Shown here: positions 27,601 to 42,600 of the stretch, piece after piece
Layout of the letters: each line of letters begins with the position of its first letter
Numbering within the stretch: the stretch's first letter is position 1
Assembly (NCBI RefSeq): GCF_021869535.1
Contig: NW_026262604.1
Location: forward strand, 56,134,247-56,198,246
Direction of reading: 5' to 3'
Origin: Mytilus californianus
Lineage: Eukaryota; Mollusca; Bivalvia; Mytilida; Mytilidae
Length of the DNA: 64,000 nt
Translations under genes and position numbers: made by a program
The notes under the pieces: generated by a model
The model's database searches: none
The model's input: the letters and a program-made list of their open reading frames with translations, nothing else
Told to the model about the DNA's origin: nothing

Positions 27601-30600
27601 GGAGGGGGTAACCACTTTATGACCATTGAATTGTTAGCCAGTACTGTTAGATACATGTCTTTAGGAGGTGGAGGTGAAGTTTTCTCTGAAAATAAAATAT
27701 TTTCTGTTGATTCAGAAATTATTGCATGTATTTATTATTTATTATTGCGATTGAAGAATGAAATAAAATGCAACATTAATTATTGCGATTTCAGGAAAAT
27801 ATGCATACAGATTTATGTATCAGATATCAAAATGCGAGTTCTTCTTATTGAGATACTCACCCAGCATTATTCGCAATAATTAAAAACCTTGCACTAGTCT
27901 CTGAATTTACAGTACTTAAAATATTATTTAAATTTGATTTTATTAATTAATTATCAATTTGAGTAATATTGACTTAAAATCCAACATGGTTTTTGATAGT
28001 TTGATTAGATCCTATGCTAATGTAAAGTCATGAACTTCGTAGATGATTGACAGTATTGTTTCCCTTGAGTACCAGAGTCGTAAGTGGTTGAGCTAGCTTG
28101 GAAGTAATTCTTTTAGTGCAGTGAATAATACTGATGACTTGTTATACACAGAGGTCCAGGGTTCGAGTCCTGGTGGAGACAATGTAATTTTGTAATGACA
28201 ATCATGCTCTCTAGTTACATTTGGCACCCAACTAAAAAAACCTGTGGTGGTTAGAGAGGATATCTAGCCAGGATATGTGTTGTGATAGTCAAGCCACCTT
28301 TAAACAATTCTCTGTTGATGTTGCCTACCCATGCCTTGAAGGATTGGATAGGTAGGTAGGGATTTTTTTTTTGTTTGCAAACAACTTAAGTTGCATGGTT
28401 TAGACAAGAAAACAACGTAAAAGCAGGAAAAAATCTTTTAAAAAAATTTGAAAAGATTTGTCATAAAATTTTTCGGGTAGGCTGCTTTGAGGTGGGTAGG
28501 TAGGCAATATCAAACAATTCAATTTTATTTTTGGCCTCATTTTTGGGAGATGTGTGACAGGATTACTTCCCTTGAATAGTAGATACTTAACCGGAGACCA
28601 TTTGATATTCTAAATAGAATCATACTCACTGGTTACAGATATTTGGAAATAGCAAATACAATACCAACAATAAATTGATGTTGTATTGAAAAAAAAATAT
28701 TTATAAAAAAGTGTGCTGCTAAAAATAAAATCACTAGAATAAATAAAAATATTAAACATAAATGTGTACTGTAAACTGAGCGAAGTTTATTAAATTTTAC
28801 CTGTAAGATATGTTGAAAACTTTTCCCATGCTGAAAAGATACTTTTTCCTGGAAACACGGTCTCAATCCTGAAGTAATACATCTTATCATTTTCTAATTC
28901 TGAAACGATAAAAGTAATACAAAATAAAAGACAAATGTGTCCAAGGACACGAATGCCACTGCTCAAGCTTGCTTTTCAAACGAAAATGGGACAGAAAGGT
29001 GGAAGGACGGATGAATAAATGGACAGAAAGACGGAAAGATGGAAAGACGGACAGTCAAGGGTAACACTTAATGCACACTTCGCCTTGTGGCTAGGGCATA
29101 AATATATTAACATCCTTCCTAATTTATAACAAAACAAAACAATTTACGAAAAAAAAAAATGAAAGACATGAACTAATGACAACCACTGAACTACATGCTC
29201 CTTAATTTGGACAGGCAAGCATGTAATGTGGTTAAACATGTTTGTGAGTGCTCAACCCTCTCGTAACCTCATATGTTTCCTGTTGTTTGGTTATAACTTC
29301 TTGTTTTATCGTCTACATATTATATTGACCAATTTCTCTTGTGTAAATTGGAACACCAATCAGAATAATGTGTTCTTTTGTAAATTGGTGCACCAATCAG
29401 AATATAATGTGTTCTCTTGTGTAAATTAATACACCCATCAGAAAAAATGTGTTCTCTTGTGTAAATTTGTACACCAATCAGGATATAAAGTGTTCTCTTG
29501 TGTAAATTGGAACACCAATCAGAATATATGTGTAAACTGGTATGCCAATCAGAATATAATGTGTTCTCGTGTGTAAATTAATACACCAATCAGAATATAA
29601 TGTGTTCTCTTGTGTAAATTGGTACACCAATCAAATTATAAAGTGTTCTCTTGTGTAAATTGGAACACCAATCAGAATATATGTGTAAACTGGTATGCCA
29701 ATCAGAATATAATGTGTTCTCGTGTGTAAATTAATACACCAATCAGAATATAATGTGTTCTCTTGTGTAAATTGGTACACCAATCAAATTATAAAGTGTT
29801 CTCTTGTGTAAATTGGAACACCAATCAGAATATATGTGTAAACTGGTATGCCAATCAGAATATAATGTGTTCTCGTGTGTAAATTAATACACCCATCAGA
29901 AAAAAATGTGTTCTCTTGTGTAAATTTGTACACCAATCAGGATATAAAGTGTTCTCTTGTGTAAATTGGAACACCAATCAGAATATATGTGTAAACTGGT
30001 ATGCCAATCAGAATATAATGTGTTCTCGTGTGTAAATTAATACACCAATCAGAATATAATGTGTTCTCTTGTGTAAATTGGTACACCAATCAAATTATAA
30101 AGTGTTCTCTTGTGTAAATTGGTAATGCCAATCAGAATATAACTTGTTCTCTTGTGTAAATTGGTACACCAATCAGAATATAATGTGTTCTCGTGTATAA
30201 ATTGGTAAGCCAATCAGAATATAATGTATTCTTATGTGTAAATTGGTAAAAGGTCCCATTAGACTTCTGAAGTAAAATGTCAAGGACCTGTACCCTTCCC
30301 ATTTTTGGAAACCAGGAAGTAAAACTTGATACCTACTATATATGATGGTGCTGTTTTTCCACACACTTTTTTGATGTATTGTATTATTATCATCTGTTTT
30401 ATAATGAATGATATGTTGTGTCCACTTGAGTGGCCAGTTCTGAGCTTCACTAGTATTGGACCAGGATATCTCAACTGCCTGTTAAAATAAAAATTTGTAA
30501 GAATCAACATGCAGATAATCTAAACATTGCTGCTATATATAAAATCTCTTAAAATATGAAGTAAAGGATATGAGTTAGTATGTCGATGATGATGATGTTG

Positions 30601-33600
30601 ATGATGATGATAATGGATTGCTGTTTATCGTCCAGCAGAAAATTTAATGCATATTCAAGATCTAGACAAGAACATGTTAATGTGATATGAATACGAACTC
30701 TGTTTTGTGCTAGACCAACAGACTGAGTCAGATTTTAACATGCTAGTTCACAAGGTAACAGACTGAAAGAAGACATGTGACTCTACGTACCCGGACACAT
30801 TATTCTGACTCCAAGCTGACCAGTCTGTGCTCTTACTCCTAAATGCTGCAAGATTGGCTTAGAAGAACCTAATTAAATACTAATTTTTATGATTTTGGTT
30901 TGACCTGGCTGGGTATAGAGCCTATGACTTCCCGCACTCAAGGTAAGTACAGTACCACGAGACCACTGAGGCGGTATATATATATATATATATCAATGAG
31001 ATAGATATAGCCATAATACAATACAACTGTCACAATTGTTTATATATTAAGCTCTTAAGATATTGTATTGTAAGATAAACTTGCTGATCATATTTTCTTT
31101 AATTTCACAAGATTTTATAAGGCTTTCAGAAAATTTAAGTAAACTTAACCAGGATGACACAACTTAACTTAAGGAGAGTTTTTGGAGAGTTGTTGTTTCA
31201 ATGTGAAGGTTGAAAAAGTGGTATCATGTAAAATTCTTCTATGCATCTGCTTTATAGTTTTTTTACACAAATAAATTAGCAAATGGAATGATTCAAATAG
31301 ATTTCTACTTAAACAAATCACTGCTTTTCTATTTTGACCCCCTGATCCTGATGTAAACCTACTGAAAGGTGACATCATCCATAAGTTGGTATCTGCATGG
31401 AGACGATATAGAATAGACCACTATTGAGTTCATTGCATTTCTGTCAAAAAGTTTGGTTTTAGTGAACATTCGTGCGTTTAGGGGCATCGTCACTTCCTTC
31501 CCATGTTGAGCGAGCGGTTGCAAAAAATATGATGTTAAATTGCACGAATTATTCTTATAATTGATAATTAGCTCTGCTGTCATTAGGGAATTGTGATTAA
31601 GTACCTATGGAACAAATATTATTTCTAGATTAGCCTGCATAATAACAATCACGAAGACACTTGATGAACTTTAATAGTGCAGGGATACAGGCGGTCACCT
31701 CTACCTCTGATCGGGAAGACTGCAAATACTTGTACAAAACTCGAGACGACCTTTTCTTAAAGTTGTATACAAAATATTAGAAAGATATCTGCTTTATAAA
31801 AATAGTTTGTTTTTTTTTTTTAATCTGCACAGACATACTTTTAAATTTATAAAATTCACGACAAGACAATATTTCTCTATTGAATGTACATGTGAGAAGA
31901 GCAGACCAGTGTGCTCAATAACTTAGAGGTGAAAAAACTAGATATCATTGAGATGGGAGCCATCTCTGTGGGCCCCCGCTGTGAATAATGTGTGGTAAAA
32001 ATTTGTATCTTTCTCATTGGACATGGTGTTGTCAACTGAAACCAAAGTTTATGACCTTGACCTTTGACCTAGGAAGTTGTACATAAATTATGACACACCC
32101 TCTGGTGTTGGTTTATATACATGTCAAGTATAAACTTTGAAATCATAACGGTTCTCAAGATATAGAGCGGACACGATCTTTACCATAGGACATGGGGTTG
32201 TCAACTAAAACCAAAGTTTTTGACCTTGACCTTTGACCTAGGAAGTTGTACATACATTATGATACACCCTCTGGTGTTGGTTAATATACATGTCAAGTAT
32301 AAACTTTGAAATCATAACGGTTCTCAAGATATAGAGCTGACACGATCTTTACTATAGGACATGGGGTTGTCAACTAAAACCAATTTTTTTTACCTTGACC
32401 TTTGAGGGAGGAAGTTGTACATACATTATGACACACCCTCTGGTGTTGGTTAATATACATGTCAAGTATAAACTTTGAAATCATAACGGTTCTCAAGATA
32501 TAGAGCGGACACTTTTTTACCATAGGACATTGGGTTGTCAACTAAAACCAAAGTTTTTGACCTTGACCTTTGACCTAGGAAGTTGTACATACATTATGAC
32601 ACACCCTCTGGTGTTGGTTTATATACATGTCAAGTATAAACTTTAAAATCATAACGTTTCTCAAGATATAGAGCGGACACAATCTTTACCATAGGACATG
32701 GTGTTGTCAACTAAAACCAAAGTTTTTGACCTTGATCTTTGACCTAGGAAGTTGTACATACATTATGACACAACCTCTGGTGTTGGTTAATATACATGTC
32801 AAGTATAAACTTTGAAATCATAACGGTTCTCTAGATATAGAGCGGACACATTTTGTTAAGGACGGACGGACGGACGGACGGACAGACTGATCACTATAGG
32901 GTGTCCGCCATTTGGCGGGTCCCTAATAAGCATACTTTAGGAAATTGTAACATGCTAATGACTTTTTGGAACACTCCAAAAATTGGTGACTCGAAAGATC
33001 TTTCAATTTTGTATGTACATGATTTTTTCCAATTTTTTTTATCAATATGCAGCAAAGATTGGCATTTTTTAAATTTCATTTTCATAAGCTTCTAATGCAA
33101 TTATCTCGATAAATACTGAACATAAAACATCTTGTATTAGCATGTATATTTCTAATAACACAGTTTAACAAATAATTTCTTTAAAATGTACAATTATTGT
33201 TTAGAAATAACTTTTGATCAGTATCGTCACCGGTATTGTTTATTATTGACTTTCTCAACTATATCATAAGAAGAGTGAATTTTCTTTTGTTTTCATTCAC
33301 TGGATATCCCACTGACTAGTGTAACTGTGAATTCCCTGATGTATTTTCCCTAGGGTTTCAATATGACGGAATAATCACACTAATGTGAAGTAGGAATATA
33401 CTTGTGAATTTCATGTGAGGTTCCCTGACCTAATCACAAACTTTAACAAGTAATAATAAATAATAATAAATACAATATTTATAAAGGGCATTATATAATA
33501 ACAACAATTACTCTAAGCGCTTCACATTTAAAAAATAAATAAAATACAAAAATACATAATCCAAAAATTACAAAGTACCAACTTACAAGAATCATACAAG

Positions 33601-36600
33601 CATATAAAAATTAATAAAATACTAAAAATGAAAAATGCATGTACCCTAAAATAAACAAAACAGTCTAAAACTAATGCAGTCAATTAAAAGTATATAAAAT
33701 CTACAAGAAATCCTTAAAAGCAGTTCGAAATAAGTGAGTCTTGAGTTGCTTTTTAAAAACATCTAAAGAAGTAACAAATTGTTGATGCTGCCACCATCCC
33801 CACCGCTAAAAACAGCATGCCTAAGTCTTGATTTTCAACTCTGTCAAGACAAGACAATAAAGAATTATTACAGTCTACTTTACAGTATACTTACTGTACC
33901 AGAATGTTCCTCTCCAGTATCTGTTACAGAGGTGGTTGTTGACATTGCTTCTGCTGGAGAAGGTGCTTAAATAGACGAAAATATTAAACATTACTCATTA
34001 TATTATTTCAATTGATGAATGCCTCAATGTGCTGAATGACAGAATATCACGAAATTACAAATTCCATGAAAAGTTCTAAGTAATCAAGAATGAAAGGCAA
34101 ACTTCTAAAAATACTTCAACTCTTTTCTAATTTCATGAAAATAAATGAATTTATTTGAAAACATGAGGTGTCCATTAAGTAAAAATTCCAATTTCATTTC
34201 AACTGCAACATAATCAGAAATAGTATAAAAACTAGGGATGTCAACGAGTACTCGAGTATTCAAGTATCGCTCGGTAGTACCGAGTATCAAATACCAAAAC
34301 GATACTCGACTAATCGGTTTCCTGTTAGAATATTGCTGTCTTCTTTATATAAAATTGATCTTCTTGAGAACCTCTTTCGGAAAATTAAATAGGCATCACT
34401 GATTAATCATACTAGTAGATAAAATACATTTTAATTCGAATACTTGTGCTTAATTGTCATTTAAAATGCCGGCGAAAATACGTGGGTTATACCTAGGCTA
34501 ACACTTTAAACTCAACATGTCTTAGCCATTCCGTCACATTGGTACCGTCAGAACATTTTTTTCATCTGCAAGACTAATTTACAAAGTTGCAAACCGATTG
34601 TCCCCAATAAAAGTTGACTAGATATTGATTCCAAATAAAATAAATTTGTTGCATCCTATGGTGACCCTCAGTGAATAGTTAAACTTCTAATTCTTACGCC
34701 TTTGTAAACATCAAATATGTTTTCTTAGCGATTACCAAATACAATTGTTTGATATGCCGGGTTTTTCCTTGTTATAATTTTTAAATAGGTGTTCATTAAA
34801 TTATATTGATTAGATTGTTTTTTTTACTTAATTAGCCTATGTACTTGTGAGCTATTAATTATGGTGTGCAATTCTTTGTCCCAGATACTTATGTAGATGG
34901 TTTTTCGTCCGTTGAACAGCAAACCACCAGACTACACGAATGAATTTTATTTTTACAGGACATTCGGTCTGGTAAACAACCTAGCTTTACCAGACCGAAT
35001 GAAATTTTACCAGACCAATTTTTTTTACATCTAATTGTATATTATCCGACAAAATACAACAATCTTATGACTTGTTGTGCCCTACTCCTCTCCAAAATGC
35101 ACAAAAACAAAATCATGTGACAAGAGTGTATATTTTGATGAAAGTTGTGCACAATTGCTTGAATGCATTTCAGTGATAAAGAAAATTAATGTCACATTTT
35201 ATTGGATTTTGACATGAAAATTATTTGTGAACTAAAAATAATTTTGAGTTTTTGTATAAAATATTTCCTGTATCTTCTTTCATTTTCATATATCTTTTGG
35301 TTTTCAATTCTAGTGTTTATATTTCATAGCTGTATTTTGTGAACCTGCTTGGATTTTTTTTTATGTTTCTATTGTATTTGATCGGCAAACCCGGAAATTG
35401 ACCTTATCCGTTCCCGGAATCTGATCCGGTATTGTTTATATTTCCGGTTGATGGCAGCCATTGTTGTTTTTGTCAGTCAGATATGTTTTTATTCGGATTT
35501 ACACATTACGTGTATGCAATTTTCGGCATAAAGCTAGCGGTTGAACAAAATAAACATCGCTGTCATGAATAATAAAGATGAGAACGAATTTTAAGATCGT
35601 TTGGGAATTTTGCTCCCAATATTGGGAAAAATGTAGGGTTTTTAAAAAAATCCACGAAAAAAACAACACCGGACATTCGGACCGGAATTCAACAAAATTT
35701 TACCAGACCGATCCATTATTCACCAGATTTGTCCGACGGTCCGACGTATTTCGTGTAGTCTGACCACAGAATGTAAAGTACGTCTTTTTGTGTTTCTGTG
35801 TTGTAGATATATTCCCGAGCGAGTACTCGAGTATCGCTCGATAAAACCAACGAGTACTCGATTAGTAATTGTTCACCGAGTTGACATCCCTAATCATGCT
35901 AATAAAAACCTATACATGCTATAGTCTGACAGTAAGGGGTTATACTTATACAAGTGTTTTTTATTTACTGGTACAAGTAAAAAATTTTGGAGGTAGAGTA
36001 ATATCCCTAAGGCATTCAGATTTTTTTACTTATACAAGTAAAAAAATCTTATTTACTTCTACTCTTGAATTTCTGGTGACTACAGTATTGCTCTAGTAGA
36101 GTGTTTAAATGTTTGTCATTAATAGTTGTCTTTACATAAATAAAAGTATTTGATGGACAATGACAACCTCATTTGTCTGTTATCTTCAAAATACTGCTCA
36201 TTTACAAACCTCCAAGGGGTTATTTTTGAATGACCTGTGCAGTAACTTTCGCAGTTACTTAACATCTGTGTGCAATAGATTTCTTAGCTTAATTCATGAG
36301 ATAAAAGGTTGAACTGTAATTAAAATTAATTAGCAAATCAGAAAAATTCTGTTTAGGCATGTTTTGACCTCCCAAAACTTGAAAATTTAAGGGGTTGTAT
36401 ATGTAATTTTTTGGAGAAGATTACAAAGGGGAGATAATTCAAATCTTGAAAATAAAATAAAAATCTTACAAATTCACTTATTCAAGTAAATTATACTTAC
36501 ATCTTCAAGTAAATAAAAATTCGTAAGGGTTCAGCAGAACCTAGTGTCTCGCCTACTTTTGCTGTTAATCGCAGGCTCAACAAAAATGAGGAAAAAAATT

Positions 36601-39600
36601 AATAAAAATATTCCTCTCTATACTATCTTTTGATTGTAAGTAGCTTCTGTCCAAGTTTGGTAAAAATCCAGGATAGTTTATGAATCTAATAAATGTTTTA
36701 AAAACTTAAACTGCAGACTATGTAATGTTAACTGGAAGAAAAACTAGGTCCATTTATAAGTAAAATACGGAAAAAATGGAACAAAATTTTAACAAAATTT
36801 CCTTCTAGATACTAGCTTTTAATCATAAACAAGCTTCTGTCCAAGTTTGGTACAAATCCAGGATAGTTTAAGAAAGTTGTTAAAATTTTAAAAACTTTAA
36901 CCACAGAGTGAATGTAATGTTAACTGGCAGAAAAACTAAGTCCATTTATAAGTAAAATACGGAAAAAATGGAATTTTTTTTTTACAAAGTTTACTTCTGG
37001 ATACTATCTTATGATCATAAACAAGCTTCTTTCCAAGTTTGGTAGAAATCCGGGACAGTTTAAGAAAGTTATTAAAATTTCAAAAACTTTAACCACAGAG
37101 TGAATGTAATGTTTCCTGGCAGAAAAACTAAGTCCATTTATAAGTAAAATACGGATAAAATGGAATTTTTTTTTTACAAAATTTACTTTTGAATATTATC
37201 TTATGATCATAAACAAGCTTCTGTCCAAGTTTGGTAGAAATCCAGGATAGTTTAAGAAAGTTATTAAAATTTCAAAAACTTTAACCACAGAGTGAATATT
37301 TGTGGACGCCGCCGACGACAACGACACCGACGACGGAATGTAGGATCGCTATGTCTCGCTTTTTCGACAAAAGTTGAAGGCTCGACAAAAATGACTTGTA
37401 TAATCCCTGACTGATAGTAGAATATGTAAATTTTATCTATTCAAATGTTATATACTCACAGACTGAACTAATTCTGTCCTCAGAATTCAAGGTTACCTAA
37501 ATCAAAGAAGGAAAAATTTCTTAGAAAAGTTAATCAATTGATATCAGAAGTGAAATACATGATATACAACAGGATTACTTATACAGAGGTACACTAGGGG
37601 ACAACATTAGTACACAAATGTTCAAAACTTGTAAATCAATTTTTAATATACAAATCAAGATAAAAAGAAAATAGGAATTGCATGCACTGCCAATGGAACT
37701 CTATTATGTGTGTTAGAAGGGTAACAATATCCTGCTATGCATGCTTCACCTGTCAAGAGAATCCACATGCAGCAAAAAAGTCTCAATAGTGAATTCGACA
37801 TAATCAGTAAAATTTCAAATAAGAAGACTTTTCTGGTATCTAAAGATATAGAACGTTACAATTGAAATATTAGATAGGTTTGATAATTTTTAAAATCATT
37901 TCATCTGATTTGTATAAGTTTTTGCTCTTTTGTGCTGTTACATTTCTTTCACACATTACACATGATCACTAACACATGTTATCATAAAATTGAAGTTCCT
38001 TCATAATATGAGTTTGAAGTGGAAGAAATATTCTGTAATATTATTTCCACTGGAACAAATATAACCGTATTTGTTCCTAAGGGAATAAAGGGTATAGAAT
38101 ATTTGTTCCAACTGGAACAGATATTATGGCATTTTTTATAACAAAGGTTACAGGGGAACATCTGTTAGGCGGATAAAAATACTGTATGTAAATTCAGAAA
38201 TTATTGCATGCATTTATTATTGCGATTTTTGAAGAATGGGGATGAAATTACACTGTAAAAAAATTTTGGTCATGAATTTTAAAGTAAAATAGTGATTTGG
38301 TCCAGCTAAAAAAGGACAAAAATTAGTATTTCGGAAGCTGTCAAAAGAATTCAAGACCTTAACATAAAATTGTCAATATTTTGAGTTAGACTTAGAGTTG
38401 ATGAAGTTTTCTATAATTTTGATATAGTTTGTCCCAAAAGTAGTACTACACCATACTGTGAAAATATTATTGAAAAAGCCCAGGTGGAATTTTTTTAATT
38501 TTCATTTATTGTCTAAAAGAAATGCACTACGAACAATGACGAAATAACTGTGTTCTCGGGCCAATAAACCTCTTTAAAATATTCAACATTACTATACTGT
38601 AAATTCATTGTTACTAGTGTGTTACTGATTATCGTGTATTTGTGGGTAAAGGTAGACCACTAATTTAAATGTTCAACTAAGTGTGAATTTTCTCTAGGCT
38701 TGTATGCAGACTTTGGAAAAACTACAACATCAAATATCATCAAAATGCATTGTTACCTTAATCCACATAAATTAGTACCTAAGGAATCCGCAGTAGTATA
38801 AAATTGAGAATGGAAACAGGGAATGTGTCAAAGAGACAACAACCCAACCAAAGAGCAGAAAACAGCCCAAGGCCATTAATGGGTCTTTAACACAGCAAGA
38901 AAATCCCACACCCAGAGGCCGGCCTTAGCTGGCCCCTTTAAAAATGATATAAACTTACCCCTGGATTTATAATTCGAATATTCTTTATTTTCAGTGGTGG
39001 CAAATCTAATGTAGTGACTGTCACATTCTCCACATTGGTAAAATTAGATCTACCAAACTGGTTTACAGCTATAACTCCAATGTGATATTTTGTATTATAC
39101 TTCAATGAATCAATAACATATTCAGGTTGCACAATATCTTTAACCACAAAATGTTTGTAATCATATTCAAACATGTGCCTTTCTCTCCAGCAGTGAACTT
39201 CATATGTCATAGGAAGATTAGCACTATTGGTTGGAGGGGACCAGTATACACCAATGGAATTATGGGATAGCACTTCTGCCTGAATGTTTTCAGGTGGTCC
39301 TAGTGAGGTATCTGTAAAATAAACAAGAAAATACACAATGTCATGATAAACATATCCTCATTGGTAATTCAAAGTATCGGAAAACAGGAAGTAGATATCC
39401 AAAAGATCCAAAAGGCACTTACACATTACAACTCATCACTGTCAAGCTGCTGACCAATTATGAAGTCATTTTGTTCCATAGTTTTTTTTTTTAGAAAAGT
39501 GTGACAAAAATTTTTGCTTTCATTCAACATCATGTAAAATCAAAAGTATCGGCAAACAAAGTATGTGTCCCAAAGATTCAAAAATTGCTTGTGTATTACA

Positions 39601-42600
39601 ATTCATCCTTGTCACCATGGTCACACTCACTGATGTTTTATCTAGACATTCTAAATAAAAATTTTATATTTTTGATGTAAATTTGCAATTTTTTTAAAGA
39701 GGGTTGCTTCTTACAGTTGAAGTCAACCATTCCAAAGTTTTATGAACAACATGAGTACTATCAGTGTTTCAGAGGACACATGAACAACATGAGTACTATC
39801 TGTGTTTCAGACGACACATGAACAACATGAGTATTATTGGTGTTTCAAATGACACATGAACAACATGAGTATTATCTGTGTTTCAAATGACACATGAACA
39901 ACATGAGTTCTATCTGTGTTTCAGATGACACATGAACAACATGAGTACTATCCGTGTTTCAGATGACACATGAACAACATGAGTATTATCGGTGTTTCAA
40001 ATGACATATGAACAACATGAGTACTATCAGTGTTTCAGATGACACATGAACAACATGAGTACTATCAGTGTTTCAGTCGACACATGAACAACATGAGTAC
40101 TATCGGTGTTTCAGATGACACTTGAACAACATGAGTATTATCGATGTTTCAAATGACACATGAACAACATGAGTATTATCGGTGTTTCAAATGACACATG
40201 AACAATATGAGTACTATCAGTGTTTCAGATGACATATGAACAACATGAGTACTATCTGTGTTTCAGATGACACATGAACAACATGAGTACTATCTGTGTT
40301 TCAGATGACACATGAACAACATGAGTATTATCGGTGTTTCAAATGACACATGTACAACATGAGTACTATCAGTGTTTCAGATGACATATGAACAACATGA
40401 GTACTATCGGTGTTTCAGATGACACATTAACAACATGAGTACTATCGGTGTTTCAGATGACACTGTGGGTATTAATGGTATCCATAATCCTGTTCTCTTT
40501 TCCTCAATTGTGACAGCATCAAATAAAGTTTACATGTAACTTAATTGCTTTGAGTGGCAGGTGGCATTTTTTATAAATTACATCTTTTTCAAATGTTTTC
40601 ATTAAAAAATTCACACTGTATAAAAATCTAAATTATAAAAACAAAATTACTGGTCTGATTATTAAAACTTTTGGTGCCAAAAAAACAGATGTTTACGTTT
40701 GACCTTAAAAAAAATATCTCTAAATTGTTCATATAAACAGTATAAACAAACGTTACATTGTATGAAAATTATATATATAAAAAATAAGAATATGAAGAAT
40801 TTGTAATGCTAAGAAAAAGACAAAGGAGAGTGTCAATAGAGAACATCTCAAAGATTGGAGTTAAAATATTACCTGTAACTGTAAAATTTAATGAAGCTGA
40901 TGAATCTGTATTCAGTACATGACACTTATACAGCCCGCTATCTGATGTCTTCAACTTCCAAAGACGCAGTTTTTTTACCAATGTTGTTATATCATCTTCT
41001 TCAATCTCAGATTCTTCAAATGAGTGTCGTCCAGATATATCTATCTGAAATAGATAATATTACACTGTAATCACAATTAATATCCTAGAATTCATCTTAT
41101 GTATTTCCAGATTTATCATTACATAAAAATAATGGATCTTGCCTGTAAAAATCTTCCAACTAAAAATTAGGAATACAATTCTTTCTTTTCCTTTACACTA
41201 GTTAGCAGCTTAGAAAGTTAAGAAGATATTCCATATATTTTTGAGGATAATAAATTTGTGTAATGTCATACCTTATTTAATTTGCAGTGTTAAGGTATAA
41301 AAATAAGGAGATGCCAGTCAGAGGAAACTATAATTCATCATAGAACAAAGAACAAGGGTAATGTGTGACCTTCAAAGATGAGCAAAACTCATGTTATCCT
41401 ATGGTAATAGGTGAGTTCCAGAAAATAGCTGCTGTTTAATGTGGAAATTGAACTAGAGGCTCTTGCTCACCTTGGTCTATGTGCATATTCAACAAAAGAC
41501 ACTCTCCAAAATTGAAGACGAGAACAGAATTCGTTTTTCGATTTAAAGTTTCTCTTTATCTATTATAGTTTTCAAGATAGTAGGCAAACATTTTTAAAAA
41601 ATGGTAAAATTTGTCATTTAAGGGCAATAACTCCTACAAGAAGTCGTCTGACAGTTTTGACATATATGGACTATTGGTAGAGCTCAACTTTCTGAACAAT
41701 TTTGACCTTGTCATATTTTCTCTATTTATCAAGGTTTTCAAAATAATAGACAAAACTTGCATTTTACCCCCATGTTCTATTTTTAACCATGTCGGCCATC
41801 TTGATTGGCAGGTGGGTCATCAGGCACATTTTTTTAAACAAGTTACCCCAATGATGATTGTGGTTAAGTTTGGTTAAATTTGGCTCAGTAGTTTCAAAGG
41901 AGAAGATTTTTGTAACAGTTAACAACGACGGACGACGGATGAAGGACGCCAAGTGATGAGAAAAGCTCAAATGGCCCTTTGGGCCAGGTGAGCTAAAAAG
42001 TAGTATCATGTGACACATGCCTAGATTTTTACACAGGCAAATTCAGCAAATGAAATGATTTAAATAGATTTGCACTTGAAAAGTTGACCACGATGTTCTA
42101 AATCACTCCCCACATCTTAATGTTTTGGTCCCAACAGTGCATAGATTTCTTATGTTATCACATGACTTGTGTGTGTAAAATGAAATCAGACATATAGTGA
42201 TTAATGGACTATCTTGGAACTAAAATTAAAGTATTATGAAATAACATGTGACTAAATATAAAAAATTGAAACAATTCAAAAATGAAAACAAACAGCTTAA
42301 ACTAAGTTAAGAACATTAAAAATATATATATGGCTCAGATCCACAATTATTAGTAGTCATACAGTCTTCATTACATATTCAGCAGATCCTTTCTATTTAT
42401 TTGTTTTAATAACAATAGTAATTACTTCGTTGTATACTTATTACTTACACTGGCATGCATGCACTTATAATAACAGATTTTACAAATAAAGAGAAGGATC
42501 ATCAAATATAAGATTTAAAGAAAGGAACAACATTTTTTTCATCATCATAAAGAAACCTACAAACCATGCTCCTATCCTTTCGACCTTGAGGTCATCACCT

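Noticed and set aside
28084-28170. tRNA gene
   Set aside because: Good B box, but A-B spacing is too long and no acceptor stem closes; better explained as a SINE head.
29330-30250. CRISPR-like array
   Set aside because: Units are contiguous with no unique spacers, in an animal-type intron; it is a minisatellite.
34233-35892. 8-bp target duplication for the hAT-like element
   Set aside because: Left flank ATAAAAAC and right flank ATCATGCT do not match; a similar AATAAAAAC lies about 10 bases further right, so it cannot be counted.
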